Source of the DNA: Alphaproteobacteria bacterium
GTDB taxonomy: Bacteria; Pseudomonadota; Alphaproteobacteria; Micropepsales; Micropepsaceae
Reading direction: 5' to 3'
Length of the DNA stretch: 64,000 bases
Assembly: GCA_016124385.1 (NCBI GenBank)
Contig: WGNU01000006.1
Coordinates: 434,001 to 498,000 of the forward strand
Within the stretch, counting starts at the first letter, position 1; each line of letters opens with the position of its first letter. The notes beneath the pieces are model-generated. The model made no database searches and was not told where the DNA came from. It saw only the letters and a program-made list of their open reading frames with translations. Of the stretch, positions 53,439-63,449 are shown piece after piece. Both the position numbers and the translations under genes were made by a program.

Positions 53439-53531
53439 GGAAAGCGTCCCGTCCAAGGGCGAAGCGCCCAGGCCCAAACTGCGCGGACTATGCAAATCGT
53501 GCCGTTGCTTGTCCAGCACGGGCCCGCGCGG

Positions 53532-54062
53532 TCAGTCGATCTCCCACGTTGCTGTCTCGACCGGGCCGCCATCCGGCTTGCCGGCAATCCCCGCCTTCGC
53601 CTCGACTGGCCGGTAAAAGCCGTCCTTCAGCTCGAACGGGCGGTGATCCGTCAAGGCCCAGATCACGCGGTCGAGCAGGCGCTGGGGCACGATCGGCTTC
53701 AACACGAATTGATTGGCACCCGCGTCCATGGCCTCGCGAAGGACCGCGGGTGTTCCGTGCGCCGTGAGGACGACAATCGGGACCGTCGCCACTTCAGGCC
53801 GGCGCGAGGCCCGGCGGATCTCGCGGATCAGCGAGCGGCCGTCCATCGGGGCCATCGCCCAATCCGTGATGACGAGATTCGGGGGATTGTGCTCGATCGC
53901 CTGCAGGGCGTCGCGGCCGTTGCGGTAAGTCAAAACGTCGCGAAAGCCCAGCGCCGTCAGGACGGCGCGCAGAATGTCCCTGATGGCGGCGTCGTCCTCG
54001 ACGACCACGACCGTGGCTTGTGAGAGCTGACGGGCCTCAAAGCGCAACGGATCCGTAGCCAT
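53532..54062 (-). CDS. Single-domain response regulator with C-terminal extension
   Basis: A CheY-like receiver of 176 residues. Acidic pocket Glu22-Asp23-Asp24 (VVEDDAAIRD), phospho-acceptor Asp67 (ITDWAMAPMDG), Thr100 (VVLTAHG) and Lys122 (LKPIVPQRLL) are all present, so it should be phosphorylated. After the receiver (about 16-135) is a 40-residue tail, Pro/Gly-rich, with no DNA-binding or enzymatic domain. It could act by protein-protein contact or as a phosphorelay intermediate. No histidine kinase is adjacent. It is divergent from nrdJ across a 428-base gap. Confidence 0.87.
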   Translation of the reverse strand: MATDPLRFEARQLSQATVVVVEDDAAIRDILRAVLTALGFRDVLTYRNGRDALQAIEHNPPNLVITDWAMAPMDGRSLIREIRRASRRPEVATVPIVVLTAHGTPAVLREAMDAGANQFVLKPIVPQRLLDRVIWALTDHRPFELKDGFYRPVEAKAGIAGKPDGGPVETATWEID

Positions 54063-54490
54063 CTTGTACGCTCCCCATCGGACGGACCAATCCTCATCGC
54101 ACGACGCCCTTAAGATTGCGTTGAGGAATGAGGGAACCCCCCAGTGGCCACGCGAAAATTCCTCTTCGTCACCAATCCCCCGCCCGTAGCGGGATTGAGA
54201 CGAGTCAACCCCAAAATGTGGTTAAAAGGAGGCGAAAAGGGCTTGCGGGGGTTTTCGAAGAGTGCCTAGATATCGGTCCAAGGACGTCGGATGCCACACG
54301 ATTTAGTGGTGGGTAGGGTCTCGAACCCGCATGGCCGAGGGCGTCACTGGCCGGAAGAGGCTCCCGGACAAGGGTCTCGCCACCAACCTCGCTGACGCCA
54401 CCGCGCGGCCTCGCGCGTGCCCTTTGGGCATGCGGGAAACGCCTCGTCTTGTCGCCAGCACCGCGTCGCTATCGAAGGGGGCCAAAACCT
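54063..54490 (+). other. Leader region of nrdJ with possible pseudoknot
   Basis: A 428-base gap without a convincing gene. From 54308 to 54434 it is dense in complementary segments: hairpin GGGT-CTCGA-ACCC (54316-54328), GGTGG/CCACC (54308-54312 with 54380-54384), GGCGTCA/TGACGCC (54340-54346 with 54393-54399, crossing the previous pair), and a 9-bp hairpin CGCGTGCCC-TTT-GGGCATGCG (54414-54434). This suggests a folded RNA leader, possibly regulatory, for the B12-dependent reductase. I did not find the conserved B12-box of cobalamin riboswitches or a clear NrdR box. A purine-rich AAGGGGGCC site lies 6-14 bases before the start. Confidence 0.45.
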
Positions 54491-57400
54491 ATGCGGATTG
54501 AGCGTCATTTCACGCACGAGACCACGTCGCCATATGCCGAGATCGCGTTCCGGCAAACCACCAGCGAGATCCGCAATCCTGACGGCTCGGTCGTCTTCCG
54601 GCAGGACGGCATCGAGGTGCCGGCGCAATGGAGCCAGGTTGCGGCCGACGTCCTCGCCCAGAAATATTTCCGCAAGGCCGGCATCCCGTCACGCCTGCGG
54701 CCGGTCGAAGAGAACACCGTGCCGGCCTGGCTGTGGCGGCACGTGCCGGACGAGGCGGCCCTCGCCTCCCTGCCCAAGGAAGAACGCACGCGCGGCGAGA
54801 CGAGCGCGCGGGAAGTGTTCGACCGACTCGCGGGCACCTGGACCTATTGGGGCTGGAAGGGCGGCTATTTCGACAGCGATTCCGACGCGCGCAGCTTCTA
54901 CGACGAGCTGCGCTACATGCTCGCCAAGCAGATGGCGGCGCCAAACTCGCCGCAATGGTTCAACACGGGTCTTCACTGGGCCTATGGCATCGACGGGCCG
55001 AGCCAGGGTCATTTCTATGTCGATCACCGCACGGGCGCGCTGACGAAGTCGGAGAGCGCCTATGAGCACCCGCAGCCGCATGCCTGCTTCATCCAGGGCG
55101 TGAAGGACGACCTCGTCAACGAGGGCGGGATCATGGATCTGTGGGTCCGCGAGGCGCGGCTGTTCAAATACGGCTCGGGCACGGGCTCGAATTTCTCCGA
55201 CTTGCGCGGCGAGAACGAGCCGCTCTCGGGCGGGGGCAAATCCTCGGGCCTGATGAGCTTCCTCAAGATCGGCGACCGGGCGGCGGGCGCGATCAAGTCG
55301 GGCGGCACCACGCGGCGCGCGGCGAAGATGGTCGTCGTCGACGTCGATCACCCCGACATCGAGGACTTCGTCGATTGGAAGGTGATCGAAGAGCAGAAGG
55401 TGGCCGCGCTCGTCACCGGCTCGCGGACGGTCAGGAAGCACCTCACCGCGATCATGAAGGCCTGCATCAATTGCGAAGGCCCAGGCGATGATTGCTTCGA
55501 CCCGCAGAAGAACCCCGCGCTCAAGCGCGAGATCAAGGCCGCGCGCAAGGCGATCGTGCCGGACAATGCGATCCAGCGCGCGATCCACTATGCCCGCCAG
55601 GGCCTGCCGATCGAGGATTTCGAGTTCCGCACCTACGACACGGATTGGGATTCGGAGGCCTATCTCACCGTCTCGGGCCAGAACTCGAACAATTCGGTGC
55701 GCGTGACGGATGCGTTCCTGCGCGCCGTCGAGGCGAACGAAGAATGGGAGCTGCGGCGCCGCACGACCGGCCTCATCCACAAGACGCTGGGCGCGCGCGA
55801 CCTCTGGAACAAGATTTCGCTCGCGGCCTGGGCGTGCGCCGATCCCGGCATCCAGTTCCACACGACGATCAACGAGTGGCACACCTGCCCGGTCTCGGGC
55901 GAAATCCGCGCCTCCAATCCGTGCTCGGAATATATGTTCCTCGACGATACGGCGTGCAATCTGGCCTCGCTCAATCTCCTCGCCTTCCGCAAGGAAGATG
56001 CGAGCGGCAAGCCCATCTTCGATCTCGAAGGCTATGAGCATGCCGTGCGTCTGTGGACGGTGGTCCTGGAAATCTCCGTCCTGATGGCGCAGTTCCCGTC
56101 AAAGGAAATCGCCGAGCTCTCTTATGCCTTCCGCACGCTCGGGCTCGGCTTTGCCAATATCGGCGGCCTCTTGATGACCTCCGGCATCGGCTATGACTCG
56201 AGGGAAGCCCGCGCGATCGCCGGCGCGCTCAGCGCCGTGATGACGGGCGTTTCCTACGCAACGTCGGCTGAGATGGCCAAGACCCTCGGCGCCTTCCCGC
56301 GCTTTGCGGAGAACCGCGAGGCGATGCTGCGCGTCATGCGCAATCACCGCCGCGCGGCACGCGGCGAGGTCGCGGGCTATGAGGCGCTGAGCACGGCCCC
56401 GGTCGCGCTCGATCACGCCGCCCTCCCCGCCCGCGACGGCTGGGAGCGCCTCGGCGCGGCCGCCATGCGCGCCTGGGACGACGCGCTCTCGCTCGGCGAG
56501 CAGTTCGGCTATCGCAACGCGCAGGCGAGCGTCATCGCGCCAACGGGCACGATCGGGCTCGTTATGGATTGCGACACGACCGGCATCGAGCCCGATTTCG
56601 CGCTCGTCAAATTCAAGAAGCTGGCGGGCGGCGGCTATTTCAAGATCATCAACCAGTCGGTGCCCGAGGCGCTGCGCACGCTCGGCTACGCGCCGGATGC
56701 GATCAAGGCGATCATCACCTATGCGGTCGGACGCGGCACGCTCGCGGGCGCGCCCGCGCTCGGCCACGATGTCCTCAAAGCCAAGGGCTTCGGCGCAGCG
56801 GAGATCGAGGCGCTGGAAGGCGCGCTCGGCACGGCGTTCGACATCCGCTTCGCGTTCAACAAATGGACGCTCGGCGAAGCCTTCTGCCGCGACGCGCTCG
56901 GCTTCACAGGCGAGGAGCTGGCGGACCCCGCGTTCGACGTGCTGACCGCGCTCGGCTTCACGAAGGCGGAGGTGGAGGCCGCGAACCTCTATGTCTGCGG
57001 CGCGATGACGCTCGAAGGCGCACCGCATTTGAAGCCCGAACATCTCCCGGTCTTTGATTGCGCGAACCCGTGCGGGCGGATCGGCAAGCGGTTCCTCTCG
57101 GTCGAGAGCCATATCCGCATGATGGCGGCCGCGCAGCCGTTCATTTCGGGTGCGATCTCCAAGACGATCAACATGCCCAACAATGCGAGCGTTCAGGAGT
57201 GCGGCGATGCCTATCTCCTTTCCTGGAAGCTCGCGCTGAAGGCGAACGCGCTCTACCGCGACGGCTCGAAGCTGTCGCAGCCGCTGTCCTCGCAATTGCT
57301 CGCGAACGACAACGAGGACGAGGAGGACGCGGTCGAAGCGATCCTCGCCCAGCCGGCCGCGCAGCGGACGCAAATGATCTCGGAGCGGATCATCGAGCGC

Positions 57401-58210
57401 ATCGTCGAGCGCGCGCAGGCCGAACGCCAGCGCCTGCCCGACCGGCGCAAGGGCTATATCCAGAAAGCGGTCGTCGGCGGGCATAAAGTCTATCTGCACA
57501 CCGGCGAGTACGAGGACGGGCGGGTCGGCGAGATCTTCATCGACATGCACAAGGAAGGCGCGGCCTTCCGCTCGCTGATGAACAATTTCGCGATCGCGAT
57601 CTCGATCGGCCTGCAATACGGCGTGCCGCTGGAAGAATTCGTGGAAGCCTTCACGTTCACGAAGTTCGAGCCGGCCGGCATCGTGCAAGGCAACGACCGG
57701 ATCAAGAACGCAACGTCGGTGCTCGACTACATCTTCCGCGAGCTTGCCGTTTCCTATCTCGGGCGCCACGACCTCGCGCACATCATCCCCGAGGACGCCG
57801 ATTTCGACGGTATCGGCGGGGGAGAGAATGAAGTGCCGGCGCCTGAGCCGAAGGTCGCGAAATTCGTCTCCTCCGGTCTCGTGCGCGGCAATCTCCACGC
57901 CTTCTCGGTCGTCACCGGCGGGGCAGCGGCGGCGGCCGCGCAATTGGAGCCCGAGAGCGTGACGATGACGGCCGCGGTCACCGAGTCTGTCACGGTGCGG
58001 GCACCCGCGCGGGCGGAGAATCCCGTCGGCGTGCAGGTCGCGGTGCTGGAGCGCGAAATCCGCCGCGAGGACCGCGCGCGGCGCGCGGCCGAGGCCCGCA
58101 TCAAGGGCTATGAAGGCGATGCGTGCGGCGCGTGCGGCAATTTCACGCTCGTGCGCAACGGCACGTGTCTCAAATGCGATACCTGCGGCGGCACGAGCGG
58201 GTGCAGCTGA
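54491..58210 (+). CDS. nrdJ: Adenosylcobalamin-dependent (class II) ribonucleotide reductase
   Basis: Makes deoxyribonucleotides using a B12-generated thiyl radical, independent of oxygen. The 1239-residue protein has the N-terminal SPYAEIAFR region, [20 protein letters not shown], the catalytic stretch [21 protein letters not shown] with the active cysteine and glutamate, and [20 protein letters not shown] cysteine-rich end ([19 protein letters not shown]) contains CxxC pairs that probably rereduce the active site or bind zinc. The size fits the long class II group. An in-frame start 42 bases upstream is less likely because [10 protein letters not shown] follows a ribosome site. A strong terminator follows, so the gene stands alone. 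Confidence 0.96.
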   Translation: MRIERHFTHETTSPYAEIAFRQTTSEIRNPDGSVVFRQDGIEVPAQWSQVAADVLAQKYFRKAGIPSRLRPVEENTVPAWLWRHVPDEAALASLPKEERTRGETSAREVFDRLAGTWTYWGWKGGYFDSDSDARSFYDELRYMLAKQMAAPNSPQWFNTGLHWAYGIDGPSQGHFYVDHRTGALTKSESAYEHPQPHACFIQGVKDDLVNEGGIMDLWVREARLFKYGSGTGSNFSDLRGENEPLSGGGKSSGLMSFLKIGDRAAGAIKSGGTTRRAAKMVVVDVDHPDIEDFVDWKVIEEQKVAALVTGSRTVRKHLTAIMKACINCEGPGDDCFDPQKNPALKREIKAARKAIVPDNAIQRAIHYARQGLPIEDFEFRTYDTDWDSEAYLTVSGQNSNNSVRVTDAFLRAVEANEEWELRRRTTGLIHKTLGARDLWNKISLAAWACADPGIQFHTTINEWHTCPVSGEIRASNPCSEYMFLDDTACNLASLNLLAFRKEDASGKPIFDLEGYEHAVRLWTVVLEISVLMAQFPSKEIAELSYAFRTLGLGFANIGGLLMTSGIGYDSREARAIAGALSAVMTGVSYATSAEMAKTLGAFPRFAENREAMLRVMRNHRRAARGEVAGYEALSTAPVALDHAALPARDGWERLGAAAMRAWDDALSLGEQFGYRNAQASVIAPTGTIGLVMDCDTTGIEPDFALVKFKKLAGGGYFKIINQSVPEALRTLGYAPDAIKAIITYAVGRGTLAGAPALGHDVLKAKGFGAAEIEALEGALGTAFDIRFAFNKWTLGEAFCRDALGFTGEELADPAFDVLTALGFTKAEVEAANLYVCGAMTLEGAPHLKPEHLPVFDCANPCGRIGKRFLSVESHIRMMAAAQPFISGAISKTINMPNNASVQECGDAYLLSWKLALKANALYRDGSKLSQPLSSQLLANDNEDEEDAVEAILAQPAAQRTQMISERIIERIVERAQAERQRLPDRRKGYIQKAVVGGHKVYLHTGEYEDGRVGEIFIDMHKEGAAFRSLMNNFAIAISIGLQYGVPLEEFVEAFTFTKFEPAGIVQGNDRIKNATSVLDYIFRELAVSYLGRHDLAHIIPEDADFDGIGGGENEVPAPEPKVAKFVSSGLVRGNLHAFSVVTGGAAAAAAQLEPESVTMTAAVTESVTVRAPARAENPVGVQVAVLEREIRREDRARRAAEARIKGYEGDACGACGNFTLVRNGTCLKCDTCGGTSGCS

Positions 58211-58232
58211 ACTGACTTGAGAGAGCGCTGAT

Positions 58233-58267
58233 CGGCCCGGGGAGTTGATCCCCGGGCCGCTTTTTTT
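58233..58267 (+). terminator. Rho-independent terminator of nrdJ
   Basis: A perfect 11-bp stem (CGGCCCGGGGA, loop GTTGA, TCCCCGGGCCG at 58233-58259) and seven or more T residues (from 58261) lie 22 bases after the nrdJ stop. This is the clearest intrinsic terminator in the window. Confidence 0.94.
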
Positions 58268-58327
58268 GCAGCGAGCGCGGCCAAGCCGCGTTAGGCTCGC
58301 GCCGTTCAAGCGGCAGGGAGGCGAGCC

Positions 58328-59158
58328 ATGGAGCTGAGAGGCATCAACGCGGTCATCACGGGCGCGGCGAGCGGCATCGGGCTTGGCCTCGCGCGGGTGC
58401 TGGCCACCGAAGGCACGCGCCTCATGATCGCCGACATCGAGCGCGACAAGGCCGAGCGCGCGGCGGACTCGCTGCGGATGAACGGCGCGGACGCAATCGC
58501 CTTCGAGGTCGATGTCGCCGAGCGCGATAGCATCGAGGCGCTGGCCGATGCGGCGTTCGATCATTTCGGCACAGTCAACCTGCTCGTCAACAATGCGGGC
58601 GTCGGCACGCAGGGGCCCTTGGAGAAAGTTTCGCTCTCCAATTGGGACTGGGTGTTCGCGGTGAATGTCGGCGCGATCCATCACGCCGCGCACGCGTTCG
58701 TGCCGCGCATGAAGGAGCAGAAAGCGCCGGCGCGCATCGTCAACACGGCCTCGGAGCACGGCCTCGGCCTGCCGCCGCGCGGGCTCATCACCGCCTATAC
58801 CGCCTCGAAACATGCCGTCGTCGGCCTTTCGGACGCGATGCGGCGCGACTATCAGGGCACGAATATTTCCGTCGCCGTCATCTGCCCGGCCGTCGTTCAG
58901 ACCGAGATCTGGAATCCGTTCCGCAACCGCCAGCCGCGTTTCGGCGGCCCTCGCCCGCTCGATCCCAAATATGCGCCCGACGAGATGAAGGGCCTTGCGC
59001 CCGACATCGCGGGCTATCGCATCGTCGAGGGGCTGAAGGCGGACGAGTTCTACATCTTCACGCATGGCCGCGACATTCAGGCCGTGCACGCGGCGCGGCG
59101 CGACGAGCTGGACGCGGCCTTCGCGCGCTTCGCGGAACGGTTCGGGCCGGATGCCTGA
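58328..59158 (+). CDS. Short-chain dehydrogenase/reductase
   Basis: A classical SDR of 276 residues. The nucleotide-binding motif TGAASGIGLGLA, the NNAG motif (LLVNNAGVG), the active-site serine region (VNTASEHG) and YTASK (Tyr and Lys of the catalytic triad) are intact. The substrate is unknown; the C-terminal 80 residues are longer than the minimum and may define it. The ATG follows GGCAGGGAGGCGAGCC, a strong ribosome site. The permease gene begins inside its last codons. Confidence 0.88.
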   Translation: MELRGINAVITGAASGIGLGLARVLATEGTRLMIADIERDKAERAADSLRMNGADAIAFEVDVAERDSIEALADAAFDHFGTVNLLVNNAGVGTQGPLEKVSLSNWDWVFAVNVGAIHHAAHAFVPRMKEQKAPARIVNTASEHGLGLPPRGLITAYTASKHAVVGLSDAMRRDYQGTNISVAVICPAVVQTEIWNPFRNRQPRFGGPRPLDPKYAPDEMKGLAPDIAGYRIVEGLKADEFYIFTHGRDIQAVHAARRDELDAAFARFAERFGPDA

Positions 59159-60212
59159 ATCCCAGCCGGGCACCCCCTTCCCGCACGGGCTTCTGCGCGC
59201 GTTCCTCTCGCTCGGTATCGCGGCGATCGTCATCACGCTGCTGGTGCTGGCGCAAAGCCTGCTCGTGCCGCTGGCGATCGCGCTCGGGCTTCTCGTGCTC
59301 ATCAACGCGGCGACCGCGCGGATCGCCATCGGCTCGTTCGTTCCGCCCTACGGTCTTCGCCTCACGACCACGCTCCTCATTTTCGGATTGGCGCTGCTCC
59401 TTGTCGGGCTCGCGGTCGGATCGGGGATCAGCGGCGTCGTTGATTCCGTGCCGGAGTATCAGCGCGCGCTCGAGCGCGCGGCGAGCGCGCTGGGCGAAGC
59501 GCTCGGCTTCGACGTCGAGGCGGCCGCGACGCAGGCGATCGAGGGGCTCAATGTCGGCGAGGCGCTCGGCACGGTCATCGGCATCGTTTCGGATGTCGCG
59601 AGCCCGCTTAGCTTCGTGCTCGTGTTCCTCTTCTTCCTCATCCTTGAGCAGGGGAATTTCGCGCGGAAACTGCGGGGCGTTGCGGGCTCGCGCGAACACG
59701 CGAGCGATGCGCGCGACGTGCTCACCGAGATCAACCATCAGATCACGCGCTATATCGCAACGAAGGCGTTCCTCGCGGCCACCATCGGCCTTGCCGCCTT
59801 TTTGACGCTCACGATCGCGGACGTGAACGGCGCGGCCTTCTGGGGCTTCCTTACGTTCCTCCTCGATTTCATCCCGACAATCGGCTCGCTCGGCGGCGTG
59901 CTGCTTGCGGTCCTGGCGACGCTCGCCGCGCACGAGGACCCGTCCGTCGCGCTCACCGTCGGCGCGGTGCTGGGCGGGCTTCAGGTGATCCAGGGCAATC
60001 TCGTCGAGCCGCGCATGATGAGCCGCTCGCTCAATCTCTCGCCGCTGGCGGTGATCGTCGCGCTCGCGGTCTGGGGCCTCATCTGGGGGCCGATCGGGCT
60101 CTTCCTCGGCGTGCCGCTCACCGCCGCGCTCGCGATCATCTTCGCCGCGTTCGAGGAGACGCGCTGGGTGGCGGTGCTGCTCTCCGACGACGGGCGGGTG
60201 GAGGGGGGATAA
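59151..60212 (+). CDS. AI-2E family permease
   Basis: A membrane protein of 353 residues of the AI-2 exporter/PerM family. Hydrophobic helices cluster at about 15-55, 62-85, 160-175 and 215-330, around a soluble segment (about 90-155). The family signature LLDFIPTIGSLGG (loop between helices) and GNLVEPRMMSRSLNLSPL are clear. Members export small molecules or act as sodium/proton antiporters; AI-2 itself should not be assumed. Its start overlaps the SDR stop by 8 bases, so translation may be coupled. Confidence 0.87.
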   Translation: MPESQPGTPFPHGLLRAFLSLGIAAIVITLLVLAQSLLVPLAIALGLLVLINAATARIAIGSFVPPYGLRLTTTLLIFGLALLLVGLAVGSGISGVVDSVPEYQRALERAASALGEALGFDVEAAATQAIEGLNVGEALGTVIGIVSDVASPLSFVLVFLFFLILEQGNFARKLRGVAGSREHASDARDVLTEINHQITRYIATKAFLAATIGLAAFLTLTIADVNGAAFWGFLTFLLDFIPTIGSLGGVLLAVLATLAAHEDPSVALTVGAVLGGLQVIQGNLVEPRMMSRSLNLSPLAVIVALAVWGLIWGPIGLFLGVPLTAALAIIFAAFEETRWVAVLLSDDGRVEGG

Positions 60213-60229
60213 ACGGACGCGTTACTTTG

Positions 60230-60315
60230 TCATGCTCCGCGAAGGCGGAGCATCCACGGCTGAACGCGGGCGGAACAACCAAGCCATGGATGGTCCGCCT
60301 GCGCGGACCATGACA
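60230..60315. repeat. Double-hairpin intergenic repeat
   Basis: A symmetrical element: GTCATG...CATGAC at the ends (60230-60235, 60310-60315), an 8-bp hairpin TGCTCCGC-GAAG-GCGGAGCA on the left and TGGTCCGC-CTGC-GCGGACCA on the right. Elements built from GCTCCGCGAAGGCGGAGCATCC and its mirror are recurrent in alphaproteobacterial intergenic regions. It fills the gap between the convergent permease and aspS genes and may stop or buffer transcription from both. Confidence 0.65.
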
Positions 60316-60329
60316 CTTGGGGGTTGGCC

Positions 60330-62153
60330 CTAGCCCTTCTCCGGCGGCACCAGGCGGATGTGCAGCTCGCGCAGCTGCTTCGGCGAGACGTCGGAGGGCG
60401 CGCCCATCATCAGATCTTCCGCGCGCTGGTTCATCGGGAACATCGTCACCTCGCGCAGATTCTCGACGCCCGCCAGCAGCATCACCATGCGGTCGATGCC
60501 GGGCGCGGTGCCGCCATGGGGCGGCGCGCCGCAGCGGAACGCGTTCAGCATGCCGCCGAAGCGGCGCTCCACCTCATCGCCCGGATAGCCCGCGATCTCG
60601 AACGCCTTCAGCATCACGTCCGGCAGATGATTCCGGATGGCGCCCGAGGAGAGCTCGATGCCGTTGCAGACGATGTCGTATTGATAGGCGTTGATCTTCA
60701 GAATGCGCTCGCGGTCGGCCGGATCGAGGCCCATGAACGCGTCGTGATCGAATTGCGGCATCGAGAACGGGTTGTGCGAGAAATCGATCTTCTTCTCGTC
60801 CTCGTTCCATTCGTACATCGGGAAATCGACCACCCAGCAGAAATGAAAGTCGTAGGCGGGCGAGGCCTTGAGGTGCAGTTCCTCGCCGATCTTGGTGCGC
60901 GCGGCGCCGGCGAGCTTGGCCGCCTTGTCCGCCTTGTCGGCGGCGAAGAAGACCGCATCGCCGGGCTTCAGCTTCGCGCGGGCGCGCAGCTGTTCCTGGA
61001 TGGGCGCGGGAATGAATTTCGCGATCGGACCCTTGCCGACGATCTCGCCGTCATCGCTTTCAAAGACGATGTAGCCGAGGCCCGGCGCCTTCATCTCCGC
61101 GCGCGCCCAGTCGTTCAGCTTGTCGAAGAAGGAGCGCGGCTGCGCGGCCGCGCCGGGCGCGGGAATCGCGCGCACGACGCCGCCGCCCGCGACGACATTC
61201 TTGAACGCCTTGAATTCCACCGTCTCGTCGGCAAAGAGGTCGCTCACGTCGGCGATCTCGATCGGGTTGCGCAAATCCGGCTTGTCGGAGCCGTATTTCA
61301 GCATCGCCTCGGCGTAAGGGATGCGCACGAACGGCAGCGGCGAAACCGAGCGGCCGTTCGCGAACTCCTCAAAGAGGCCGTGGAGCACGGGCTCGACGGC
61401 GGCGAAGACGTCGTCTTGCGTGGCGAAGCTCATCTCGAGGTCGAGCTGGTAGAATTCGCCCGGCGAGCGGTCGGCGCGCGCGTCCTCGTCGCGGAAGCAC
61501 GGCGCGATCTGGAAATAGCGATCGAAGCCGGCGACCATGATGAGCTGCTTGAATTGCTGCGGCGCCTGGGGGAGCGCGTAGAACTTTCCCGGATGGAGGC
61601 GCGAGGGCACGAGGAAGTCGCGGGCGCCTTCGGGGCTCGAGGCCGTCAGGATCGGCGTCTGATATTCCATGAAGCCCGCGCCGGTCATCCGCCGGCGGAC
61701 CGATGAGATGATCTTCGAGCGGAGGACAATGTTGTTGTGCAGCTCCTCGCGGCGCAGGTCGAGGAAACGGTAGCGCAGGCGCGTTTCCTCCGGGTATTCC
61801 GTCTCGCCAAAGACGAGGAGCGGCAAGTCGCCGGCGCGGGACTGGATCGCAACCTCGGCGATGCGGACCTCGACCTCGCCAGTCGGCAGGGCCGCGTTCA
61901 CCGTCTCGGCATCGCGGGCAACGACCGGGCCCGTCACCGTCACCACCCATTCCGAGCGCGCGGTATCGACCGCCGCGAAGGCCGGGCTGTCCGGCTCGAT
62001 CACGCATTGGGTGAGGCCGAAATGGTCCCGCAGATCGATGAAAATGAGCCCGCCATGGTCGCGCCGGCGATGCACCCAGCCCGACAGGCGGACCGTCTTG
62101 CCGACGTCCGACCGGCGTAATTCGCCGCAAGTGTGGGTCCGGTAGGCGTGCAT
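60330..62153 (-). CDS. aspS: Aspartyl-tRNA synthetase
   Basis: A class II synthetase of 607 residues that charges tRNA-Asp (and possibly tRNA-Asn). The N-terminal OB anticodon-binding domain (about 1-110, [23 protein letters not shown]) is followed by motif 2 ([19 protein letters not shown]), the bacterial GAD insertion (about 300-420) and motif 3 ([16 protein letters not shown]). The start at 62153 gives the family [13 protein letters not shown]. It is divergent from rnd with a 103-base gap. Whether it is discriminating depends on residues I cannot judge reliably here. Confidence 0.97.
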   Translation of the reverse strand: MHAYRTHTCGELRRSDVGKTVRLSGWVHRRRDHGGLIFIDLRDHFGLTQCVIEPDSPAFAAVDTARSEWVVTVTGPVVARDAETVNAALPTGEVEVRIAEVAIQSRAGDLPLLVFGETEYPEETRLRYRFLDLRREELHNNIVLRSKIISSVRRRMTGAGFMEYQTPILTASSPEGARDFLVPSRLHPGKFYALPQAPQQFKQLIMVAGFDRYFQIAPCFRDEDARADRSPGEFYQLDLEMSFATQDDVFAAVEPVLHGLFEEFANGRSVSPLPFVRIPYAEAMLKYGSDKPDLRNPIEIADVSDLFADETVEFKAFKNVVAGGGVVRAIPAPGAAAQPRSFFDKLNDWARAEMKAPGLGYIVFESDDGEIVGKGPIAKFIPAPIQEQLRARAKLKPGDAVFFAADKADKAAKLAGAARTKIGEELHLKASPAYDFHFCWVVDFPMYEWNEDEKKIDFSHNPFSMPQFDHDAFMGLDPADRERILKINAYQYDIVCNGIELSSGAIRNHLPDVMLKAFEIAGYPGDEVERRFGGMLNAFRCGAPPHGGTAPGIDRMVMLLAGVENLREVTMFPMNQRAEDLMMGAPSDVSPKQLRELHIRLVPPEKG

Positions 62154-62256
62154 GGGCGGAGCTTTCGAGGGGGGCTGCAAGAACGGCGGGTTTTGGCCGG
62201 TCGCCCCCCTTCCGTCAAGGTGGGCAAGGCCGCGAGCATCTAGTATAGCCCTCGCC

Positions 62257-63420
62257 ATGGACGTCATCACCTCGACCGAGGCGCTCAGCCGCGCCTGCGG
62301 CCAGCTTGCCCAATCGGATTTCGTCGCGCTCGACACCGAGTTCATGCGCGACCAGACCTATTGGCCCAAGCTCTGCCTCATCCAGGCCGCCAACGAGGCG
62401 GCCGCCTTCGTGATCGACCCCTTGGCCAAGGGGATCTCCCTGGAGCCGTTCTACGCACTCCTGAAGGACAAGCGCCTCATCAAGGTATTCCACGCCGCCC
62501 GGCAGGACATCGAGATCTTCCACCACCAGGGGGGCGTCATCCCCAAGCCGCTGTTCGATACGCAGATCGCGGCGATGGTGTGCGGGTTCGGCGAGGCGGT
62601 GTCTTACGAGAATTTGGTGCGGCGGCTGGCGAAGGCGAGCGTCGACAAGTCGTCACGCTTCACCGACTGGTCGCGCCGGCCGCTGTCCGAGAAGCAGCTG
62701 ACCTATGCGATCGGCGATGTGACGCATTTGTGCACGGTCTATCGGGCGCTCTCCTCGCAACTTGCCGAGAACGGGCGCTCGACCTGGTTCGCGGAGGATC
62801 TGGCCGTGCTCGAGGCGCCGGCGACCTATGCGCTCGAGCCCGAGCAGGCGTGGCGGCGGCTGAAGCTGAAAACCCACAATCGCCGCGCGGTCGCGGTGCT
62901 GATGGAGGCGGCGGCCTGGCGCGAGCGCGAGGCGCAGGGGCGGGACGTCCCCCGCGCGCGGGTCATCAAGGACGACGCGCTCCTCGAAATCGCGATGCAG
63001 CAGCCCCAGACGCCCGCCGATTTGGAGGCCCTGCGCGCCGTGCCGCGGGGCTTTTCGAATTCGCGCAGCGCCGGGCCCCTCCTTGCCGCCGTCAAGGCCG
63101 GGCTCGCGCGGGACCCCAAATCGATCGAGATGCCGGAGCGATCCGGCCCCTCCTCCGCCACCAACGGGCCGCTGATCGATCTTTTGAAGGTGTTGCTCAA
63201 GACCTGCGCCGAGGATCACGGCGTCGCGCCAAGGCTGATCGCGACCGTCGATGAGCTGGAGCAGATCGCGTCGGAGGATGCGCCCGATGTTCCGGCCCTT
63301 TCGGGCTGGCGCGAGGCGGTTTTCGGGGCGGCGGCGCTCGCCCTCAAGGAGGGCCGGCTGGCGCTCGGCGTCCGGGACGGGCGGATCGTCGCCATTCCGA
63401 GCGAAACGCGCGATAGTTGA
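62257..63420 (+). CDS. rnd: Ribonuclease D
   Basis: A 3'-5' exoribonuclease of 387 residues that trims tRNA and other RNA precursors. The DEDD exonuclease domain (about 1-170) has ALDTEFMRD (Exo I), [12 protein letters not shown] (Exo II) and [10 protein letters not shown] (Exo III). One to two HRDC domains (about 205-370) follow. The length is normal for RNase D. The start [10 protein letters not shown] is chosen; a longer frame upstream overlaps the divergent aspS start. The aspS-rnd divergent pair is common in alphaproteobacteria. Confidence 0.94.
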   Translation: MDVITSTEALSRACGQLAQSDFVALDTEFMRDQTYWPKLCLIQAANEAAAFVIDPLAKGISLEPFYALLKDKRLIKVFHAARQDIEIFHHQGGVIPKPLFDTQIAAMVCGFGEAVSYENLVRRLAKASVDKSSRFTDWSRRPLSEKQLTYAIGDVTHLCTVYRALSSQLAENGRSTWFAEDLAVLEAPATYALEPEQAWRRLKLKTHNRRAVAVLMEAAAWREREAQGRDVPRARVIKDDALLEIAMQQPQTPADLEALRAVPRGFSNSRSAGPLLAAVKAGLARDPKSIEMPERSGPSSATNGPLIDLLKVLLKTCAEDHGVAPRLIATVDELEQIASEDAPDVPALSGWREAVFGAAALALKEGRLALGVRDGRIVAIPSETRDS

Positions 63421-63449
63421 GCGGCACAGAAGAACCGGAGCGGAGCCCC

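Noticed and set aside
54180-54205. Bases resembling the end of a CRISPR repeat (GTAGCGGGATTGAGACG)
   Set aside because: Only one copy, with no spacer-repeat periodicity and no cas genes.
54308-54400. Possible tRNA or tmRNA piece (GGGTTCGAGACCC on the minus strand)
   Set aside because: The T-stem pairs only three bases, and no D-arm, anticodon arm or acceptor stem could be built on either strand.
54063-54490. Cobalamin riboswitch or NrdR boxes before nrdJ
   Set aside because: The conserved B12-box and AGTCAGGAGACC-type core are not present. ACACGATTTAGTGG is two bases too short for an NrdR box and unpaired with a second one. A covariance-model scan would be decisive.
56099-59329. A 1076-codon open frame antisense to nrdJ and the SDR
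   Set aside because: Its composition is that of a GC-rich shadow frame (Arg/Ala/Asp/Leu-rich, no motifs) and it lies over well-supported genes.
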